A stretch of DNA of 64,000 nucleotides, taken from positions 44,636 to 108,635 of the forward strand of contig JAIEPE010000004.1 in assembly GCA_019749915.1 (NCBI GenBank), written 5' to 3'. The stretch is from Alphaproteobacteria bacterium. Lineage in GTDB: Bacteria > Pseudomonadota > Alphaproteobacteria > UBA9655. A program made the translations under genes and the position numbers. Shown in pieces: positions 1 through 13,990 of the stretch; position 1 is the first letter of the stretch; every line of letters begins with the position of its first letter. The notes beneath the pieces are model-generated. The model was not told where the DNA came from. It saw nothing but the letters and a program-made list of their open reading frames with translations, and did no database searches.

Positions 1-4035
<4,035 letters not shown>

Positions 4036-4175
4036 TAACGTCCATCTTCAATTTAATATAAGGGACAATACAATATTTTGTGCAGAATCTGCAAAGTGTA
4101 TTTCTCAAGATCCCTTGACATCTGCCCCATCACGCGCCATCTCTTAAGAACGACAATAGGCAATAGGTGATACGC

Positions 4176-5123
4176 ATGAAAGCATTTCTTTTTCCAGGAC
4201 AAGGCTCCCAAAGCATTGGCATGGGGCGTGAGATTTATGACGCCTTCCCTTGTGCAAAAGACGTTTTTCAAGAAGTTGATGAAGCGCTCAAGCAAAATCT
4301 AACAAAAATAATTTTTGAAGGACCTGAATCCGACCTTGTCTTAACCGAAAACACCCAACCGGCCCTTATGACTGTGAGCATGGCCCTTATGCGGGTCTTG
4401 GAGAAAGAAGGTGGCCTAAACCTATCGAAGGAAGCCGCCTTCGTTGCCGGCCATTCTTTAGGCCAATACACAGCTCTTTGTGCAGCGGGTGCCCTGAACC
4501 TTGCAGACACAGCGCGTCTTCTTAAAATCCGGGGACAAGCCATGCAAAAGGCAGTGCCCTTAGGTGAAGGTGCTATGGCAGCCATTTTGGGACTTGAGAT
4601 GGCCGATGTGGAAAGAGTTGTGCAAAATACGGCCCAAGGCCAGATTTGCGAGATTGCTAATGATAATAGCCCCGGCCAAGTGGTCATTAGTGGCCATAAA
4701 GAGGCGGTAGAAAGAGCTGTTGAGCTTTCAAAGGAACGAGGGGCTAAACGCAGCATACTTTTGAACGTAAGCGCTCCCTTCCATTGTGCCCTTATGAAAC
4801 CCGCCCAAAATCGAATGGCAGAAGCTTTCCAAGAAGTTTTGATGAAAAACCCTTGTGTTCCCGTTTTTGATAACGTTTCGGCTGAAGCCGTTCAAGAGGG
4901 AACAAGTCTTACTCAACTTTTGATCGACCAAGTTACAGGGCGCGTTCGGTGGCGCGAGAGTATCGAAAAGATGGCCGAGGCTGGCGTAACAACAACACTC
5001 GAAGTCGGTGCTGGAAAGGTCCTTACAGGCCTTTCAAAGCGTATTTGCCCTACGCTTGAAGGGATTGCTTTGAATACGCCTTATGATATAGAGTCTCTAC
5101 TCAAGCAAGACATAGCAGCGTAA
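4176..5123 (+). CDS. fabD: Malonyl-CoA:ACP transacylase FabD
   Basis: Moves malonyl from CoA to acyl carrier protein, feeding chain elongation. With the ATG at 4176 the protein is 315 residues. I prefer this start over the in-frame GTG nine bases upstream because AGGTGA lies six bases before it and because FabD proteins begin MxxFLFPGQGSQ. GQGSQ is at residues 8-12, the nucleophile is Ser94 in GHSLGQ, and the catalytic His is His203 in APFHCALM. It is the first gene of the fabD-fabG-acpP-fabF-mltG run; fabG follows after 10 bases. Confidence 0.96.
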   Translation: MKAFLFPGQGSQSIGMGREIYDAFPCAKDVFQEVDEALKQNLTKIIFEGPESDLVLTENTQPALMTVSMALMRVLEKEGGLNLSKEAAFVAGHSLGQYTALCAAGALNLADTARLLKIRGQAMQKAVPLGEGAMAAILGLEMADVERVVQNTAQGQICEIANDNSPGQVVISGHKEAVERAVELSKERGAKRSILLNVSAPFHCALMKPAQNRMAEAFQEVLMKNPCVPVFDNVSAEAVQEGTSLTQLLIDQVTGRVRWRESIEKMAEAGVTTTLEVGAGKVLTGLSKRICPTLEGIALNTPYDIESLLKQDIAA

Positions 5124-5133
5124 AGGATTTATC

Positions 5134-5871
5134 ATGTTTGAACTGAAAGGAAAAAAAGCTCTGGTCACAGGAGCCACAGGTGGTTTAGGAGCTGAAATAG
5201 CCCGCACCCTCCACAGGCAGGGTGCCCATGTGGCCCTTTCTGGGACGCGCAAGGAAAAGCTCGAAGAGCTCGCCAAAGAGCTGGGAGACCGCACCACTAT
5301 CCTTCCTTGTGATCTTTCCAATATCGAATCCACGCAAAAGCTTATTTCTGAAGCAGAAACAGCGTTAGGAGGACTTGATATTTTGGTCAATAATGCGGGT
5401 CTGACCCAAGATGGACTTATGCTGCGCATGAGTGACGACCAATGGAGTAAAGTGATTGAGGTGAATTTAAGCTCTGCTTTTCGCCTCTCTCGTGAAGCCA
5501 TTAAGGGCATGATGAAACAACGCGCAGGAAGAATTATCAATATTACCTCGATTGTAGGTGTAACAGGCAATGCGGGGCAAGCCAACTATGCGGCCTCGAA
5601 GGCAGGATTGATTGGACTTTCTAAATCCTTGGCTGCAGAAGTCGCTACTCGAGGCATTACGGTGAACTGTATTGCCCCTGGATTTATTGAATCTCCCATG
5701 ACCGATGTGCTGAATGAAAAGCAACGGGAAAGAATTTTAGAGGAAATTCCACAAGGGAAAATTGGATCCCCTCTTGATATTGCGGCTGCAGTTGTGTATT
5801 TAGCCAGCAATGAAGCCAAGTATATGACGGGTCAAACCCTTCATATTAATGGCGGAATGACTATGGTGTAG
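5134..5871 (+). CDS. fabG: 3-oxoacyl-ACP reductase FabG
   Basis: NADPH-dependent reduction of 3-ketoacyl-ACP, the first reductive step of the elongation cycle. A 245-residue classical short-chain dehydrogenase. The nucleotide-binding motif is TGATGGLG near residues 12-19, NNAG lies at 86-89, and the catalytic tetrad is Asn111, Ser139, Tyr152, Lys156 (YAASK). It ends with the usual GQTLHINGGMTMV. The second gene of the fab operon; acpP follows after 117 bases, a gap that holds a small dyad. Confidence 0.97.
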   Translation: MFELKGKKALVTGATGGLGAEIARTLHRQGAHVALSGTRKEKLEELAKELGDRTTILPCDLSNIESTQKLISEAETALGGLDILVNNAGLTQDGLMLRMSDDQWSKVIEVNLSSAFRLSREAIKGMMKQRAGRIINITSIVGVTGNAGQANYAASKAGLIGLSKSLAAEVATRGITVNCIAPGFIESPMTDVLNEKQRERILEEIPQGKIGSPLDIAAAVVYLASNEAKYMTGQTLHINGGMTMV

Positions 5872-5932
5872 ATTTTTTTCACTCTATACTAGCCAAATGC
5901 GAAAGAGTATGCTAGCAAGCCATAGTTAAAGT

Positions 5933-5950
5933 AGGTAAAGTTTTTTACCT
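5933..5950. promoter_or_regulatory. Perfect inverted repeat in the acpP leader
   Basis: AGGTAAA-GTTT-TTTACCT: seven-base arms around a four-base loop, 38 bases upstream of the acpP ATG. With a small bulge the stem can extend to the flanking GTTA and TAAC. It could be an RNA hairpin that tunes the level of the very abundant ACP, or an operator. The sequence alone does not say which. There is no long U-run after it, so a simple terminator is unlikely. Confidence 0.4.
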
Positions 5951-5988
5951 TAACAATGTAATTGTCAACAACGTAAGGAAAAGTTGAA

Positions 5989-6228
5989 ATGAGTGACGTT
6001 GCTGCACGTGTAAAACAAATTGTCGTTGAACACTTAGGTGTCGATGAAGACAAAGTCATAGACAGTGCAAGTTTTGTGGATGATCTTGGCGCGGATAGCC
6101 TCGATACCGTTGAACTTGTCATGGCTTTTGAAGAAGAATTTGGATGCGAAATCCCTGATGATGCCGCTGAAAAAATCATTACCGTGAAGAACGCAATTGA
6201 CTATGTTCAAGAGCGTGCCTCTAAGTAA
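5989..6228 (+). CDS. acpP: Acyl carrier protein
   Basis: Small acidic carrier of growing acyl chains, in 79 residues. The DSL motif ([10 protein letters not shown]) places the 4'-phosphopantetheine attachment at Ser37. Its position between fabG and fabF is the standard order. A GGAAAAG sequence a few bases upstream serves as ribosome binding site. It also supplies acyl chains to lipid A, in line with the LPS genes elsewhere in the window. Confidence 0.98.
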   Translation: MSDVAARVKQIVVEHLGVDEDKVIDSASFVDDLGADSLDTVELVMAFEEEFGCEIPDDAAEKIITVKNAIDYVQERASK

Positions 6229-6248
6229 ATTATTAATGGTATAAATCT

Positions 6249-7499
6249 ATGCGTCGAGTTGTTGTAACAGGTTTGGGTCTTGTAACCCCTCTAGGGAATG
6301 GTGTCCAAACCACCTGGGAGCGTCTTATTAAAGGTAAATCTGGAGTTCGGCGCATAGATACCTTTGATACAGAGGCTTACCCTTCGAAAATTGCCGGCCT
6401 TGTTCCCTTGGGAACAGAAAAGGGCCAATTTAATTCTACGGATTATATCACCCCCAGTGAACGGAGAAGGATAGATACATTTATCCTCTACGGTATTGCG
6501 GCAGCAGAGGAAGCACTTAGTGATTCAGGATGGGTTCCTGAAACAGAAGAGCAAAGAGAAATGACCGGCGTTATGATTGGCTCCGGTGTGGGGGGACTTC
6601 CTCGCATTTATGAAGCCTCGGTCCTTTTAAAAGAAGGCGGCCCTCGAAAAATAAGCCCATTCTTTATTCCCTCCTGTCTTATCAACCTTGTTTCTGGTCA
6701 AGTTTCTATTCGTCATGGATTTAAAGGCCCTAATCATGCTGTGGTGACGGCTTGTTCTACAGGTGCTCATGCGATTGGCGATGCGGCGCGCCTCATTCAA
6801 TGGGGTGATGCTGACGTCATGGTTGCGGGCGGTGCTGAAGCTTCTGTCTGTGAACTTGGTGTAGCTGGATTTGCGGCCTTAAGAGCCCTTTCTACTAACT
6901 TTAATGACACCCCTGAAAAAGCTTCCCGTCCCTGGGATCGTGATCGGGATGGTTTTGTGATAGGAGAAGGGGCCGGTGTTGTGGTCTTGGAAGAATATGA
7001 GCACGCGAAAAAGCGTGGCGCCAAGATCTATGCTGAAGTTTTAGGCTATGGTCTTTCAGGCGATGCCCACCACATCACAGCACCTGCTGAGGATGGAAAT
7101 GGCGGTTTTAGAGCCATGAAGGGTGCCCTTCGCCATGCAAAATTAAATCCAGAAGATATTGGCTATATCAATGCCCACGGCACGGCAACTCCTATCGGTG
7201 ATATGATTGAATTAGGGGCGGTTAAGCGCCTCTTTACCCATAATGCGAATATGTCTTCTACAAAATCAGCCATAGGTCACTTGTTAGGAGCTGCGGGCGG
7301 TGTTGAAGCTATTTTCTCAATCCTCGCCTTGAATTCCGGCATTTTGCCCCCCACAATCAATTTGGATAATCCTTCAGAGGGAACAGAGGGGATTGATCTT
7401 ATTCCCCATAAGGCTAAAGAACAAAAGATTCGCTACGCTATGTCCAATTCTTTTGGCTTTGGCGGAACCAACGCCTCCCTTGTGATGGGAGCCATCTAA
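6249..7499 (+). CDS. fabF: 3-oxoacyl-ACP synthase II FabF
   Basis: Condensing enzyme that extends acyl-ACP with malonyl-ACP. 416 residues, thiolase fold. The Cys-His-His triad is present: Cys169 in TACSTGAHAIG, His310 in NAHGTAT, and His344 in GHLLGAAGG. The C-terminal NSFGFGGTNAS loop is intact. It begins 20 bases after acpP and is followed at once by mltG, so all five genes probably form one transcript. Confidence 0.97.
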   Translation: MRRVVVTGLGLVTPLGNGVQTTWERLIKGKSGVRRIDTFDTEAYPSKIAGLVPLGTEKGQFNSTDYITPSERRRIDTFILYGIAAAEEALSDSGWVPETEEQREMTGVMIGSGVGGLPRIYEASVLLKEGGPRKISPFFIPSCLINLVSGQVSIRHGFKGPNHAVVTACSTGAHAIGDAARLIQWGDADVMVAGGAEASVCELGVAGFAALRALSTNFNDTPEKASRPWDRDRDGFVIGEGAGVVVLEEYEHAKKRGAKIYAEVLGYGLSGDAHHITAPAEDGNGGFRAMKGALRHAKLNPEDIGYINAHGTATPIGDMIELGAVKRLFTHNANMSSTKSAIGHLLGAAGGVEAIFSILALNSGILPPTINLDNPSEGTEGIDLIPHKAKEQKIRYAMSNSFGFGGTNASLVMGAI

Positions 7500-7505
7500 G
7501 CCTTG

Positions 7506-8495
7506 ATGGGCATGGGTTGGTTGAAACGAATCCTCCATCACAAACTTTTTGTTTTTATAGCCCTACTTATTGTTTTACCCTCAATAATTACAGTCTATTT
7601 AGCCTATTGGATCCAACACCCTCAAAAAAATGAAAAAACCACCATCTTTATCGAAAAAGGTGCCTCCCTTTCTCAAATTGCACAAACCCTTAAGCAGTAT
7701 GAAGTCTTAAACTCCCCTCTTCTCTTTAAAGCAGTCGTTTATGTAACGGGAGCCGCTCAAAAGCTTAAAGCCGGTGAGTATCTCATTCCTCCTTCCATTA
7801 CACCCGCCCAACTCATTCACATCTTAAAGTCAGGCGAAGTGATTCTCCATGGCATCACCCTTATTGAGGGAGAAACATGCCACCGGCTCGTTGAAAAAAT
7901 TGCTTCAAATACACACTTTCAAGGAGCTTGCGAGACACCTGAAGAGGGCATTCTTTTGCCAGAGACCTATCACTTTCCCCATGGAACGGAATGTTACATC
8001 ATCCTGGATCGCATGAAAAAGGCGATGACTCATGCCCTTGAAGTAGCTTGGGCAGAACGCTGTGACAATCATCCTCTCGGGTCCCCTCAGGAGCTTTTAG
8101 TTTTAGCCTCTATTATCGAAAAGGAAAGCTCGAAGGCCTCGGAGAAACCTCTCGTTGCCGCCGTCTTCTTAAATCGTTTGAAACAAGGAATGCCCCTTCA
8201 AGCCGATCCAACGGTGATTTATGCCTTAACAAATGGTCGAGAAGGGTTGGGACGTGCACTGTTTCGTGGAGATTTGAAATTTGAAAGTCCCTACAATACC
8301 TACCTTTATAGAGGCCTTCCTCCCACCCCCATTGCAAATCCGAGTCTTTCTTCCCTCAAAGCGGCTGCCCATCCCGCTAATGTTGCCTATTTTTACTTCG
8401 TCGCAGATGGATCAGGCGGTCATGCTTTCTCTGAAACTCTTGGAGATCATCAAAAGCATCACGCCACCTGGCGCAAGATTCGTGATAAAAAGTAG
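7506..8495 (+). CDS. mltG: Endolytic murein transglycosylase MltG
   Basis: Inner-membrane lytic transglycosylase (YceG family) that cuts nascent glycan strands. A single N-terminal membrane segment (about residues 12-32) is followed by a LysM-like subdomain and the catalytic YceG domain. The active Glu lies in the IIEKES motif near residue 205. YLYRGLPPTPIANPS and FYFVADGSGGHAFS are typical of the family. Three starts are possible within ten bases (TTG 7503, ATG 7506, ATG 7512) and none has a clear ribosome binding site; I chose the first ATG. Location after fabF and acpP is conserved in proteobacteria. Confidence 0.93.
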   Translation: MGMGWLKRILHHKLFVFIALLIVLPSIITVYLAYWIQHPQKNEKTTIFIEKGASLSQIAQTLKQYEVLNSPLLFKAVVYVTGAAQKLKAGEYLIPPSITPAQLIHILKSGEVILHGITLIEGETCHRLVEKIASNTHFQGACETPEEGILLPETYHFPHGTECYIILDRMKKAMTHALEVAWAERCDNHPLGSPQELLVLASIIEKESSKASEKPLVAAVFLNRLKQGMPLQADPTVIYALTNGREGLGRALFRGDLKFESPYNTYLYRGLPPTPIANPSLSSLKAAAHPANVAYFYFVADGSGGHAFSETLGDHQKHHATWRKIRDKK

Positions 8496-8529
8496 CTCAT
8501 TAAATTTAAAATAATGCCCTAAATGTAAC

Positions 8530-8558
8530 TTGTTTTTTTACATACCTTATGGTAATAC
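8530..8558 (+). promoter_or_regulatory. Candidate sigma-70 promoter for the small secreted protein
   Basis: TTGTTT and TAATAC separated by exactly 17 bases, ending 37 bases before the next ATG in an AT-rich gap. This is a fair match to a housekeeping promoter, by eye only. Confidence 0.35.
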
Positions 8559-8595
8559 ACACATATATACTGCAAATTTATCATAGGAGTTAATT

Positions 8596-9039
8596 ATGAA
8601 GAAAATTTCACTATTTCTTTTTTTTGTTATGTCTTTTACTCAACTTGTTTATCCTTCTTTTGCTATGGATGATGAACTACCGCCTGCAGCTAAAATAACT
8701 GGAAATAAACTCCATATACATACTGAACTGATGGGATTACTGGAGGAAGGCCGCCATCTTAGACAATCAATAATTAATAAATTAAAAAAAGATGAAATTG
8801 GCGAAATTACTATAGAAGGAAAAATAAGTCTTCTCGGTCATACATTGCGAGATATTGCCGCTTTAAATTTAAAAAACCTTAGAACGCTTAACCTAGTGTT
8901 TTTTATTCAAGGAGATAACGAACAGAAAAATAAAAATTTTCTTCAAACTCTTTTTAAACAATCTAATCCTAATCTAACCATTCAAATGAGCTCAATTGGT
9001 CCCGATGGTCCCTTTGTGATTGATTCCTTTAAACCATAA
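8596..9039 (+). CDS. Small secreted protein of unknown function
   Basis: I do not recognise this 147-residue protein. It starts with a clear signal peptide (MKKISLFLFFVMSF..., probable cleavage after SFA near residue 23). The mature part is about 124 residues. Its middle is leucine-rich (IAALNLKNLRTLNLVFF), reminiscent of one or two leucine-rich repeats, though too short to call. The start is supported by AGGAG nine bases upstream. It has its own candidate promoter and is followed by a strong hairpin, so it looks like an independent unit. No lipobox and no membrane anchor after cleavage. Confidence 0.7.
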   Translation: MKKISLFLFFVMSFTQLVYPSFAMDDELPPAAKITGNKLHIHTELMGLLEEGRHLRQSIINKLKKDEIGEITIEGKISLLGHTLRDIAALNLKNLRTLNLVFFIQGDNEQKNKNFLQTLFKQSNPNLTIQMSSIGPDGPFVIDSFKP

Positions 9040-9051
9040 GACGACTAGAAT

Positions 9052-9085
9052 AATTCCTCGATTGACGAACATCACTCGAGGAATT
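9052..9085. terminator. Bidirectional hairpin between convergent genes
   Basis: Ten-base perfect arms AATTCCTCGA and TCGAGGAATT around a 14-base loop. It sits between the small secreted-protein gene (plus) and hemF (minus), which converge here. The U-run is short in both directions, so termination is probable rather than certain. Confidence 0.55.
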
Positions 9086-9159
9086 TAAGAAAAATGAGAT
9101 GCTGCGCTTGTCGCTTTATCGCAAATAATTCCGCTTCTCATGTCACCTCTTGTGGCGCC

Positions 9160-10005
9160 TCAAGCCGCCGGCCATTCAACAAGCGGTGGCAGGGACATCA
9201 AAATGGCTTCTGTGTTTCCACCCGTCTTCAGGCCAAAGTGAGTTCCTCGGTCATAAATAAGATTAAATTCCACATACCGACCCCGCTTTTGAAGCTGAAC
9301 TTTTCTATCGAGCTCTGTCCAAGGGGTATTCATATGCCTTCGAACAATCTCTGGGTAAATGGCGGCAAAGGTTTTCCCTACATTTTGCGTAAAAGCAAAA
9401 TCATGTTCCCAATCGCCACTGTTCACATAATCATAGAAAATGCCGCCCACGCCACGCGGTTCTTGACGATGAGGAAGATAAAAGTATTCATCCGCCCACT
9501 TTTTAAACTTTTCATAAGAGGTGGACTCATAGGAATCGCAGACCTTTTCAAAAGCTGCATGAAAATCCTGGGTATCCTTATCAACAGGAAAACAGGGCGT
9601 CAGATCAGCCCCCCCGCCAAACCAAAGCTTTTGGGTTTGAATCATACGCGTGTTCATATGAACAATAGGCACATGAGGATTACGGGGATGAATCACAAGA
9701 GAAACGCCACTGGCCCAAAAGCAGGGATCTTCTTCAGCGCCAGGAATTTGCTTCCTAAACTCTTCAGAAAATTCTCCATGAACTTCAGAGAAATTAACCC
9801 CGGCTTTTTCGAAAACACGGCCCTCTAATACGGCCATGGTGCCCCCCCCGCCTCCATCCCTCTCCCATGACTTACGTACAAACGAGGCGGCAGGTTTTTC
9901 ATATTGAGAAAGGATGGCTTCCTTTTCAAGAATCTCAAGACTCTCAATGAGTTGAGATTGGAGCGCTAAAAACCACCTAGAAGCACGATTTTGTTGAGTT
10001 GTCAT
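9160..10005 (-). CDS. hemF: Oxygen-dependent coproporphyrinogen III oxidase HemF
   Basis: Oxidative decarboxylation of coproporphyrinogen III to protoporphyrinogen IX in haem synthesis, using O2. 281 residues. Family signatures are clear: [23 protein letters not shown], and the C-terminal block [18 protein letters not shown] followed by [13 protein letters not shown]. Presence of the aerobic enzyme fits an aerobic respiratory organism with the bc1 complex encoded next door. The start overlaps the trmL stop by 4 bases, so trmL-hemF is an operon. Confidence 0.96.
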   Translation of the reverse strand: MTTQQNRASRWFLALQSQLIESLEILEKEAILSQYEKPAASFVRKSWERDGGGGGTMAVLEGRVFEKAGVNFSEVHGEFSEEFRKQIPGAEEDPCFWASGVSLVIHPRNPHVPIVHMNTRMIQTQKLWFGGGADLTPCFPVDKDTQDFHAAFEKVCDSYESTSYEKFKKWADEYFYLPHRQEPRGVGGIFYDYVNSGDWEHDFAFTQNVGKTFAAIYPEIVRRHMNTPWTELDRKVQLQKRGRYVEFNLIYDRGTHFGLKTGGNTEAILMSLPPLVEWPAA

Positions 10006-10463
10006 AGGGATCCTCCTGGAAGTTGATGAGTTTGACGAAGGGCTTCAGTTGAAACAATCGCTGCGGCAAGAGCAAGATTTAAAGAACGCACACCCGAAAC
10101 CATTGGAATAATTATTGTTTCATGACAGTCTTCTATAATTTCTGACGGAAAACCAGAACTTTCTTGCCCCATAATCAGCAAATCAGAGGGCTCAAACGAA
10201 AATTCATAACAACTTTGAGAAGCGCTTGCACTAACAGCCACACGCCGCAGCCCTTTCCTTTCCTCACAAAAAGCTTTCCAAGAAGGAAACCGCGTTGTCA
10301 TGGCCCTTTCCATATAATCCATACCGGCTCGCTTTAAATGCTTGTCCGTCAAAAGAAAACCACAGGGTTCAATCACATCTAAAGGTAAGTTCATACAAGC
10401 AGAAAAGCGCATAAGTGTTCCCATATTTTGAGGAATTTCAGGTTGAAATAACACAAGATGCAT
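10002..10463 (-). CDS. trmL: tRNA (cytidine/uridine-2'-O-)-methyltransferase TrmL
   Basis: SPOUT-class enzyme that methylates the ribose at wobble position 34 of tRNA-Leu isoacceptors. 153 residues, the typical short TrmL length with only the knotted domain. Visible motifs are [15 protein letters not shown] at the N-terminus, [11 protein letters not shown] in the middle, and [18 protein letters not shown], which forms the trefoil-knot SAM site. AAAGGA lies six bases before the ATG. It is first in the trmL-hemF operon and divergent from petA. Confidence 0.93.
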   Translation of the reverse strand: MHLVLFQPEIPQNMGTLMRFSACMNLPLDVIEPCGFLLTDKHLKRAGMDYMERAMTTRFPSWKAFCEERKGLRRVAVSASASQSCYEFSFEPSDLLIMGQESSGFPSEIIEDCHETIIIPMVSGVRSLNLALAAAIVSTEALRQTHQLPGGSL

Positions 10464-10572
10464 TTGGGTCCTTTAAATTTCATTCAAAGTCGACTAAAAC
10501 TGTCTTATCCTGCATCCTACATCAGGTAAACAGGAATAGGCTAGACATCAAATAAGGCATAAAAAGAAAGCC

Positions 10573-11145
10573 ATGACAGAAGGAACACTCAAACCTCAGA
10601 GCCACAAACCCACAAGGCGTGACTTTTTGCTTTTAACGGCAAGTGCAGTTGGCGCTGTGGGAACAGCTTATTTTGCTTGGCCCTTTATTGATAGCATGAA
10701 TCCTGCCGCCGACATTTTAGCCCAATCCACGATTGATGTTGACCTGACCCCCATCCCTGAAGGACAAGCAATTACAGTTGTTTGGCGAGGAAAACCTATC
10801 TTTGTTCGCAAACGCACTGCAGAAGAAATTCGTGCGGCCGAGCAAACCCCCCTCTCAGAACTCATTGATCCTGAAACTGACCAAGCCCGCGTCAAAAAAG
10901 GGCACGACCAGTGGCTCATCGTTGTGGGAATCTGTACTCATCTGGGGTGCATTCCCACCGGTAATAAACCGACACAAAACCGCGGGAAATATGGAGGATG
11001 GGCCTGTCCCTGTCATGGTTCACTCTATGACACATCAGGACGGGTAAGACACGGCCCGGCTCCTTTAAATCTTTCTGTTCCCCCTTATGTTTTTTTAAGT
11101 GACACCCATATTCGTATTGGCACAGAGGAGGTCAGCCATGGATAG
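10573..11145 (+). CDS. petA: Ubiquinol-cytochrome c reductase Rieske iron-sulfur subunit
   Basis: Carries the 2Fe-2S cluster that takes the first electron from ubiquinol in complex III. 190 residues. The N-terminus has a twin-arginine motif (RRDFLLL) and one membrane anchor. Cluster ligands are Cys121 and His123 (CTHLGC) plus Cys145 and His148 (CPCHGS), with Cys126 and Cys147 for the disulfide. The last eight bases overlap the start of the cytochrome b/c1 gene, so translation is coupled. Confidence 0.96.
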   Translation: MTEGTLKPQSHKPTRRDFLLLTASAVGAVGTAYFAWPFIDSMNPAADILAQSTIDVDLTPIPEGQAITVVWRGKPIFVRKRTAEEIRAAEQTPLSELIDPETDQARVKKGHDQWLIVVGICTHLGCIPTGNKPTQNRGKYGGWACPCHGSLYDTSGRVRHGPAPLNLSVPPYVFLSDTHIRIGTEEVSHG

Positions 11146-13102
11146 CGTCACAAAAGTGATCCGGTGGATTGATTATCGGCTCCCCTTTTTTTCATTTATT
11201 GACCATGAATTACGCGGATATCCTACACCTAAAAACCTAAACTACTGGTGGAACTTTGGCTCCCTTGCTGGAATTACGCTGGTTGTCATGATTCTCTCTG
11301 GTATTTTCTTAGCCATGCATTACGAACCGAGTACAAAAGAAGCCTTTGATAGCGTTGAATATATCATGCGCAATATTAATTACGGCTGGCTCTTGCGATA
11401 TCTTCACGCCAATGGCGCTACGATGTTTTTTATTATTGTTTATATCCATATGTTTCGAGGGCTCTATTATGGGTCATACAAAGCGCCTCGTGAGCTTTTA
11501 TGGATGTTGGGAGTTGTCATCCTGTTTTTAATGATGGCTACCGCTTTTATGGGATACGTCCTTCCCTGGGGCCAAATGAGCTACTGGGGAGCAACGGTCA
11601 TCACCAACCTTTTCTCCGTTTTTCCTTTTGGAGAGTCGATTGTAGAGTGGCTTTGGGGTGGCTTTTCCGTTGATAATCCGACCTTAAATCGTTTTTTTGC
11701 CCTACATTATCTTTTCCCCTTTCTGATTGTAGGGGTGGTCATTCTACATTTAATTGCCCTCCATCAACATGGCTCTAACAACCCTTTGGGAATTGACCGA
11801 AAAGAACCTCGTGACAGCATCCCCTTTCACCCTTTTTATACGGTGAAAGATATGTTTGGTCTGGGACTTTTTGGATTGATTTGGGCCTATTTTATCTTTT
11901 TCAACCCTAATTTCTTTGGAGAGCCAGACAACTACATCCCAGCCAATCCTTTGGTCACTCCTGCCCACATTGTTCCTGAATGGTATTTCCTTCCCTTCTA
12001 TGCCATTCTTCGCTCCATCCCAAACAAATTATTAGGTGTTCTCTGCATGTTTGGAGCCGTTATGATCCTTTTTTTCCTTCCCTGGCTTGATACCTCAAAG
12101 GTACGAAGCGCGACATTTAGACCTTGGTATAAATGGTTCTTCTGGGGTTTTGTCATTGATTGCTTCATTTTAGGATTTGTGGGTGCCCATTCTCCAGATC
12201 ATATTTTTACCGACTTTGGAAATCTTTCCAACCAAACCTTGGGACAGCTCACAACCGTCCTTTATTTTGCTTTCTTCCTCTTAGCGTTACCTCTCTTAGG
12301 TATTTTTGAAAAACATAAACCCCTCCCAAAAAGTCTGAGCGAACCCGTATTAAAAAAAAGCATCATTGTCCTGATACTCTTAACGCTCCCTCATACCGTC
12401 TCCGCTGAAGACGTTCCCTCAATTCCTCAAGAAAAGTGGTCTTTCGAGGGACCTTTTGGAACTTATAATCGCGAGGACCTTCAGCATGGATTTCAAATTT
12501 ATCAGCAAGTCTGCGCCGCATGCCATGGTTTAAAACAAGTGCGTTATCGAGACCTGGCAGCTCTCGGCTATAATGCCGAAGAAATCAAAGCCATTGCAGC
12601 GGAATATAAGGTTGAGACTACGGATGAAGATGGAAATATCATTGAAAAACCCGCAACCCCCATCGATACAATTGCAGGCCCTTATAAGAATGAGAAAGCC
12701 GCAAGAGCCGCTAATAATGGGGCCTTTCCTCCTGATCTTTCTCTCATTACAAAGGCAAGGCCTGGGGGGCCCAATTATATTTATGCTCTTCTTACAAGTT
12801 ATGAAACAACCCCTCCCAAGGATATTCAGGTAGCTGAAGGGATGCATTACAACCCTTACTTTCCTGGAGGACAAATTGCCATGATCCCTCCTTTAAGCCC
12901 GGGTATTGTAACCTATGACAACGGTGCCCAGCCTTCTGTTAATCAAATGGCAAAAGATGTGGTCACTTTTTTGGCCTGGGCTGCAGAACCTGAACTCGAG
13001 GAGCGCAAGAGAATGGGCTATAAGGTGCTTATTTATTTTGCTATCTTCACAGGCCTTATGTACTTTCTGATGAAGCGTATTTGGGCACGAGTTAAAAATT
13101 AA
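11138..13102 (+). CDS. fbcH: Fused cytochrome b / cytochrome c1 precursor
   Basis: One frame encodes both the cytochrome b and c1 subunits of complex III (654 residues). The b part (about 1-400) has eight membrane segments, haem ligands His90/His104 and His190/His204, and PEWY at 280-283. A hydrophobic stretch (about 408-420) ending TVSA-ED then acts as an internal signal peptide. The c1 part follows, with CAACH at 459-463, a GGQIAMIPP loop supplying the Met ligand, and a C-terminal anchor. Similar fusions are known as FbcH in Bradyrhizobium, where the product is cut into two proteins. The start at 11138 is chosen for AGGAGG six bases upstream; an earlier in-frame start would extend further into petA without an RBS. 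The stop codon shares TTAA with uppP. Confidence 0.95.
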   Translation: MDSVTKVIRWIDYRLPFFSFIDHELRGYPTPKNLNYWWNFGSLAGITLVVMILSGIFLAMHYEPSTKEAFDSVEYIMRNINYGWLLRYLHANGATMFFIIVYIHMFRGLYYGSYKAPRELLWMLGVVILFLMMATAFMGYVLPWGQMSYWGATVITNLFSVFPFGESIVEWLWGGFSVDNPTLNRFFALHYLFPFLIVGVVILHLIALHQHGSNNPLGIDRKEPRDSIPFHPFYTVKDMFGLGLFGLIWAYFIFFNPNFFGEPDNYIPANPLVTPAHIVPEWYFLPFYAILRSIPNKLLGVLCMFGAVMILFFLPWLDTSKVRSATFRPWYKWFFWGFVIDCFILGFVGAHSPDHIFTDFGNLSNQTLGQLTTVLYFAFFLLALPLLGIFEKHKPLPKSLSEPVLKKSIIVLILLTLPHTVSAEDVPSIPQEKWSFEGPFGTYNREDLQHGFQIYQQVCAACHGLKQVRYRDLAALGYNAEEIKAIAAEYKVETTDEDGNIIEKPATPIDTIAGPYKNEKAARAANNGAFPPDLSLITKARPGGPNYIYALLTSYETTPPKDIQVAEGMHYNPYFPGGQIAMIPPLSPGIVTYDNGAQPSVNQMAKDVVTFLAWAAEPELEERKRMGYKVLIYFAIFTGLMYFLMKRIWARVKN

Positions 13103-13923
13103 TGACAGGGAACTGAGTTTATAAAGCCACTGTAAACGCTAACAAGAAGAAATATCCCTAAAAGAACCCTGTAGATCACAAAAGGCGTCAGCGTTGATCT
13201 TTGAAGCCACCTCATCATAAAGGCAATGGCACAAAATCCAAAAAAGAAGGAAAAAGCCATCACTAAAAGGGCATCATTTAAAAGGGACATATCTCCTTCT
13301 TTTACAAACTGATACCCCTTTAAAACGCCTGCTGCTGTAATAGTTGGAATGGACATTAAAAAAGCAAAACGCGCTGCATCAGCACGCTTATAATTCATAA
13401 ACCTTCCTGCTGTAAGGCAGGCTCCTGAGCGACTAACACCATTCACAAGAGCCACACATTGGGCCAGGCCAAAATACACCGCACGCTTTAGATTTGTATC
13501 GGCCACCGTTTCTATCATTTGGCCATATTTGTCAGCCGCATAAAGAATCAGACCAAAAATAATGCCAACCCAAGCAATGACTGTTACACTTCGAAAGGCA
13601 TCTCCCGCCCATTTTTCAAATACGACCCCTAATAAAACCACAGGAATTGTTGCAATTATAAGATTAATGAGAAGCTGTGTATTCTCATTCACTTTGCCTC
13701 TGAGAAGAGAAAAAGTTCCCTTAAAAAGAGACGCAATATCCTTATGAAAATAGACGAGAACGGACCCCAATGTGCCTATGTGCGCGGCTACAGTTATCAT
13801 CAAGCCTGGATCACGCCATCCACACAGGGCTGGAACAAGAACTAAATGGCCTGAAGAACTGATGGGAAGAAATTCGGTCACACCTTGAATAAACGAAAGT
13901 AGTAAGATTTGCTCTAGAGTCAT
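13099..13923 (-). CDS. uppP: Undecaprenyl-diphosphatase UppP (BacA)
   Basis: Recycles the lipid carrier by removing a phosphate from undecaprenyl diphosphate, needed for peptidoglycan and for the polysaccharide locus at 46-62 kb. 274 residues, multi-pass. Signature regions are [13 protein letters not shown] near the N-terminus ([13 protein letters not shown]) and [14 protein letters not shown] in the middle, with the conserved Glu, Ser and Arg. It is convergent with the cytochrome b/c1 gene and their stop codons overlap on the same TTAA. Confidence 0.95.
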   Translation of the reverse strand: MTLEQILLLSFIQGVTEFLPISSSGHLVLVPALCGWRDPGLMITVAAHIGTLGSVLVYFHKDIASLFKGTFSLLRGKVNENTQLLINLIIATIPVVLLGVVFEKWAGDAFRSVTVIAWVGIIFGLILYAADKYGQMIETVADTNLKRAVYFGLAQCVALVNGVSRSGACLTAGRFMNYKRADAARFAFLMSIPTITAAGVLKGYQFVKEGDMSLLNDALLVMAFSFFFGFCAIAFMMRWLQRSTLTPFVIYRVLLGIFLLVSVYSGFINSVPCH

Positions 13924-13990
13924 AGGGGCTCCTTATGGTAGAAAGTGAGGAAGTAGCATAAAATTAATTTCAATCCAAGGAAAAACTCTC

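Noticed and set aside
4268..4756. 162-codon frame antisense to fabD
   Set aside because: Ser/Arg-rich shadow of a well conserved enzyme.
9094..9828. Long open frame of 244 codons on plus, antisense to hemF
   Set aside because: hemF on minus shows unmistakable family motifs over the same bases; the plus frame has no recognisable domain and is rich in basic and aromatic residues as expected for an antisense shadow.
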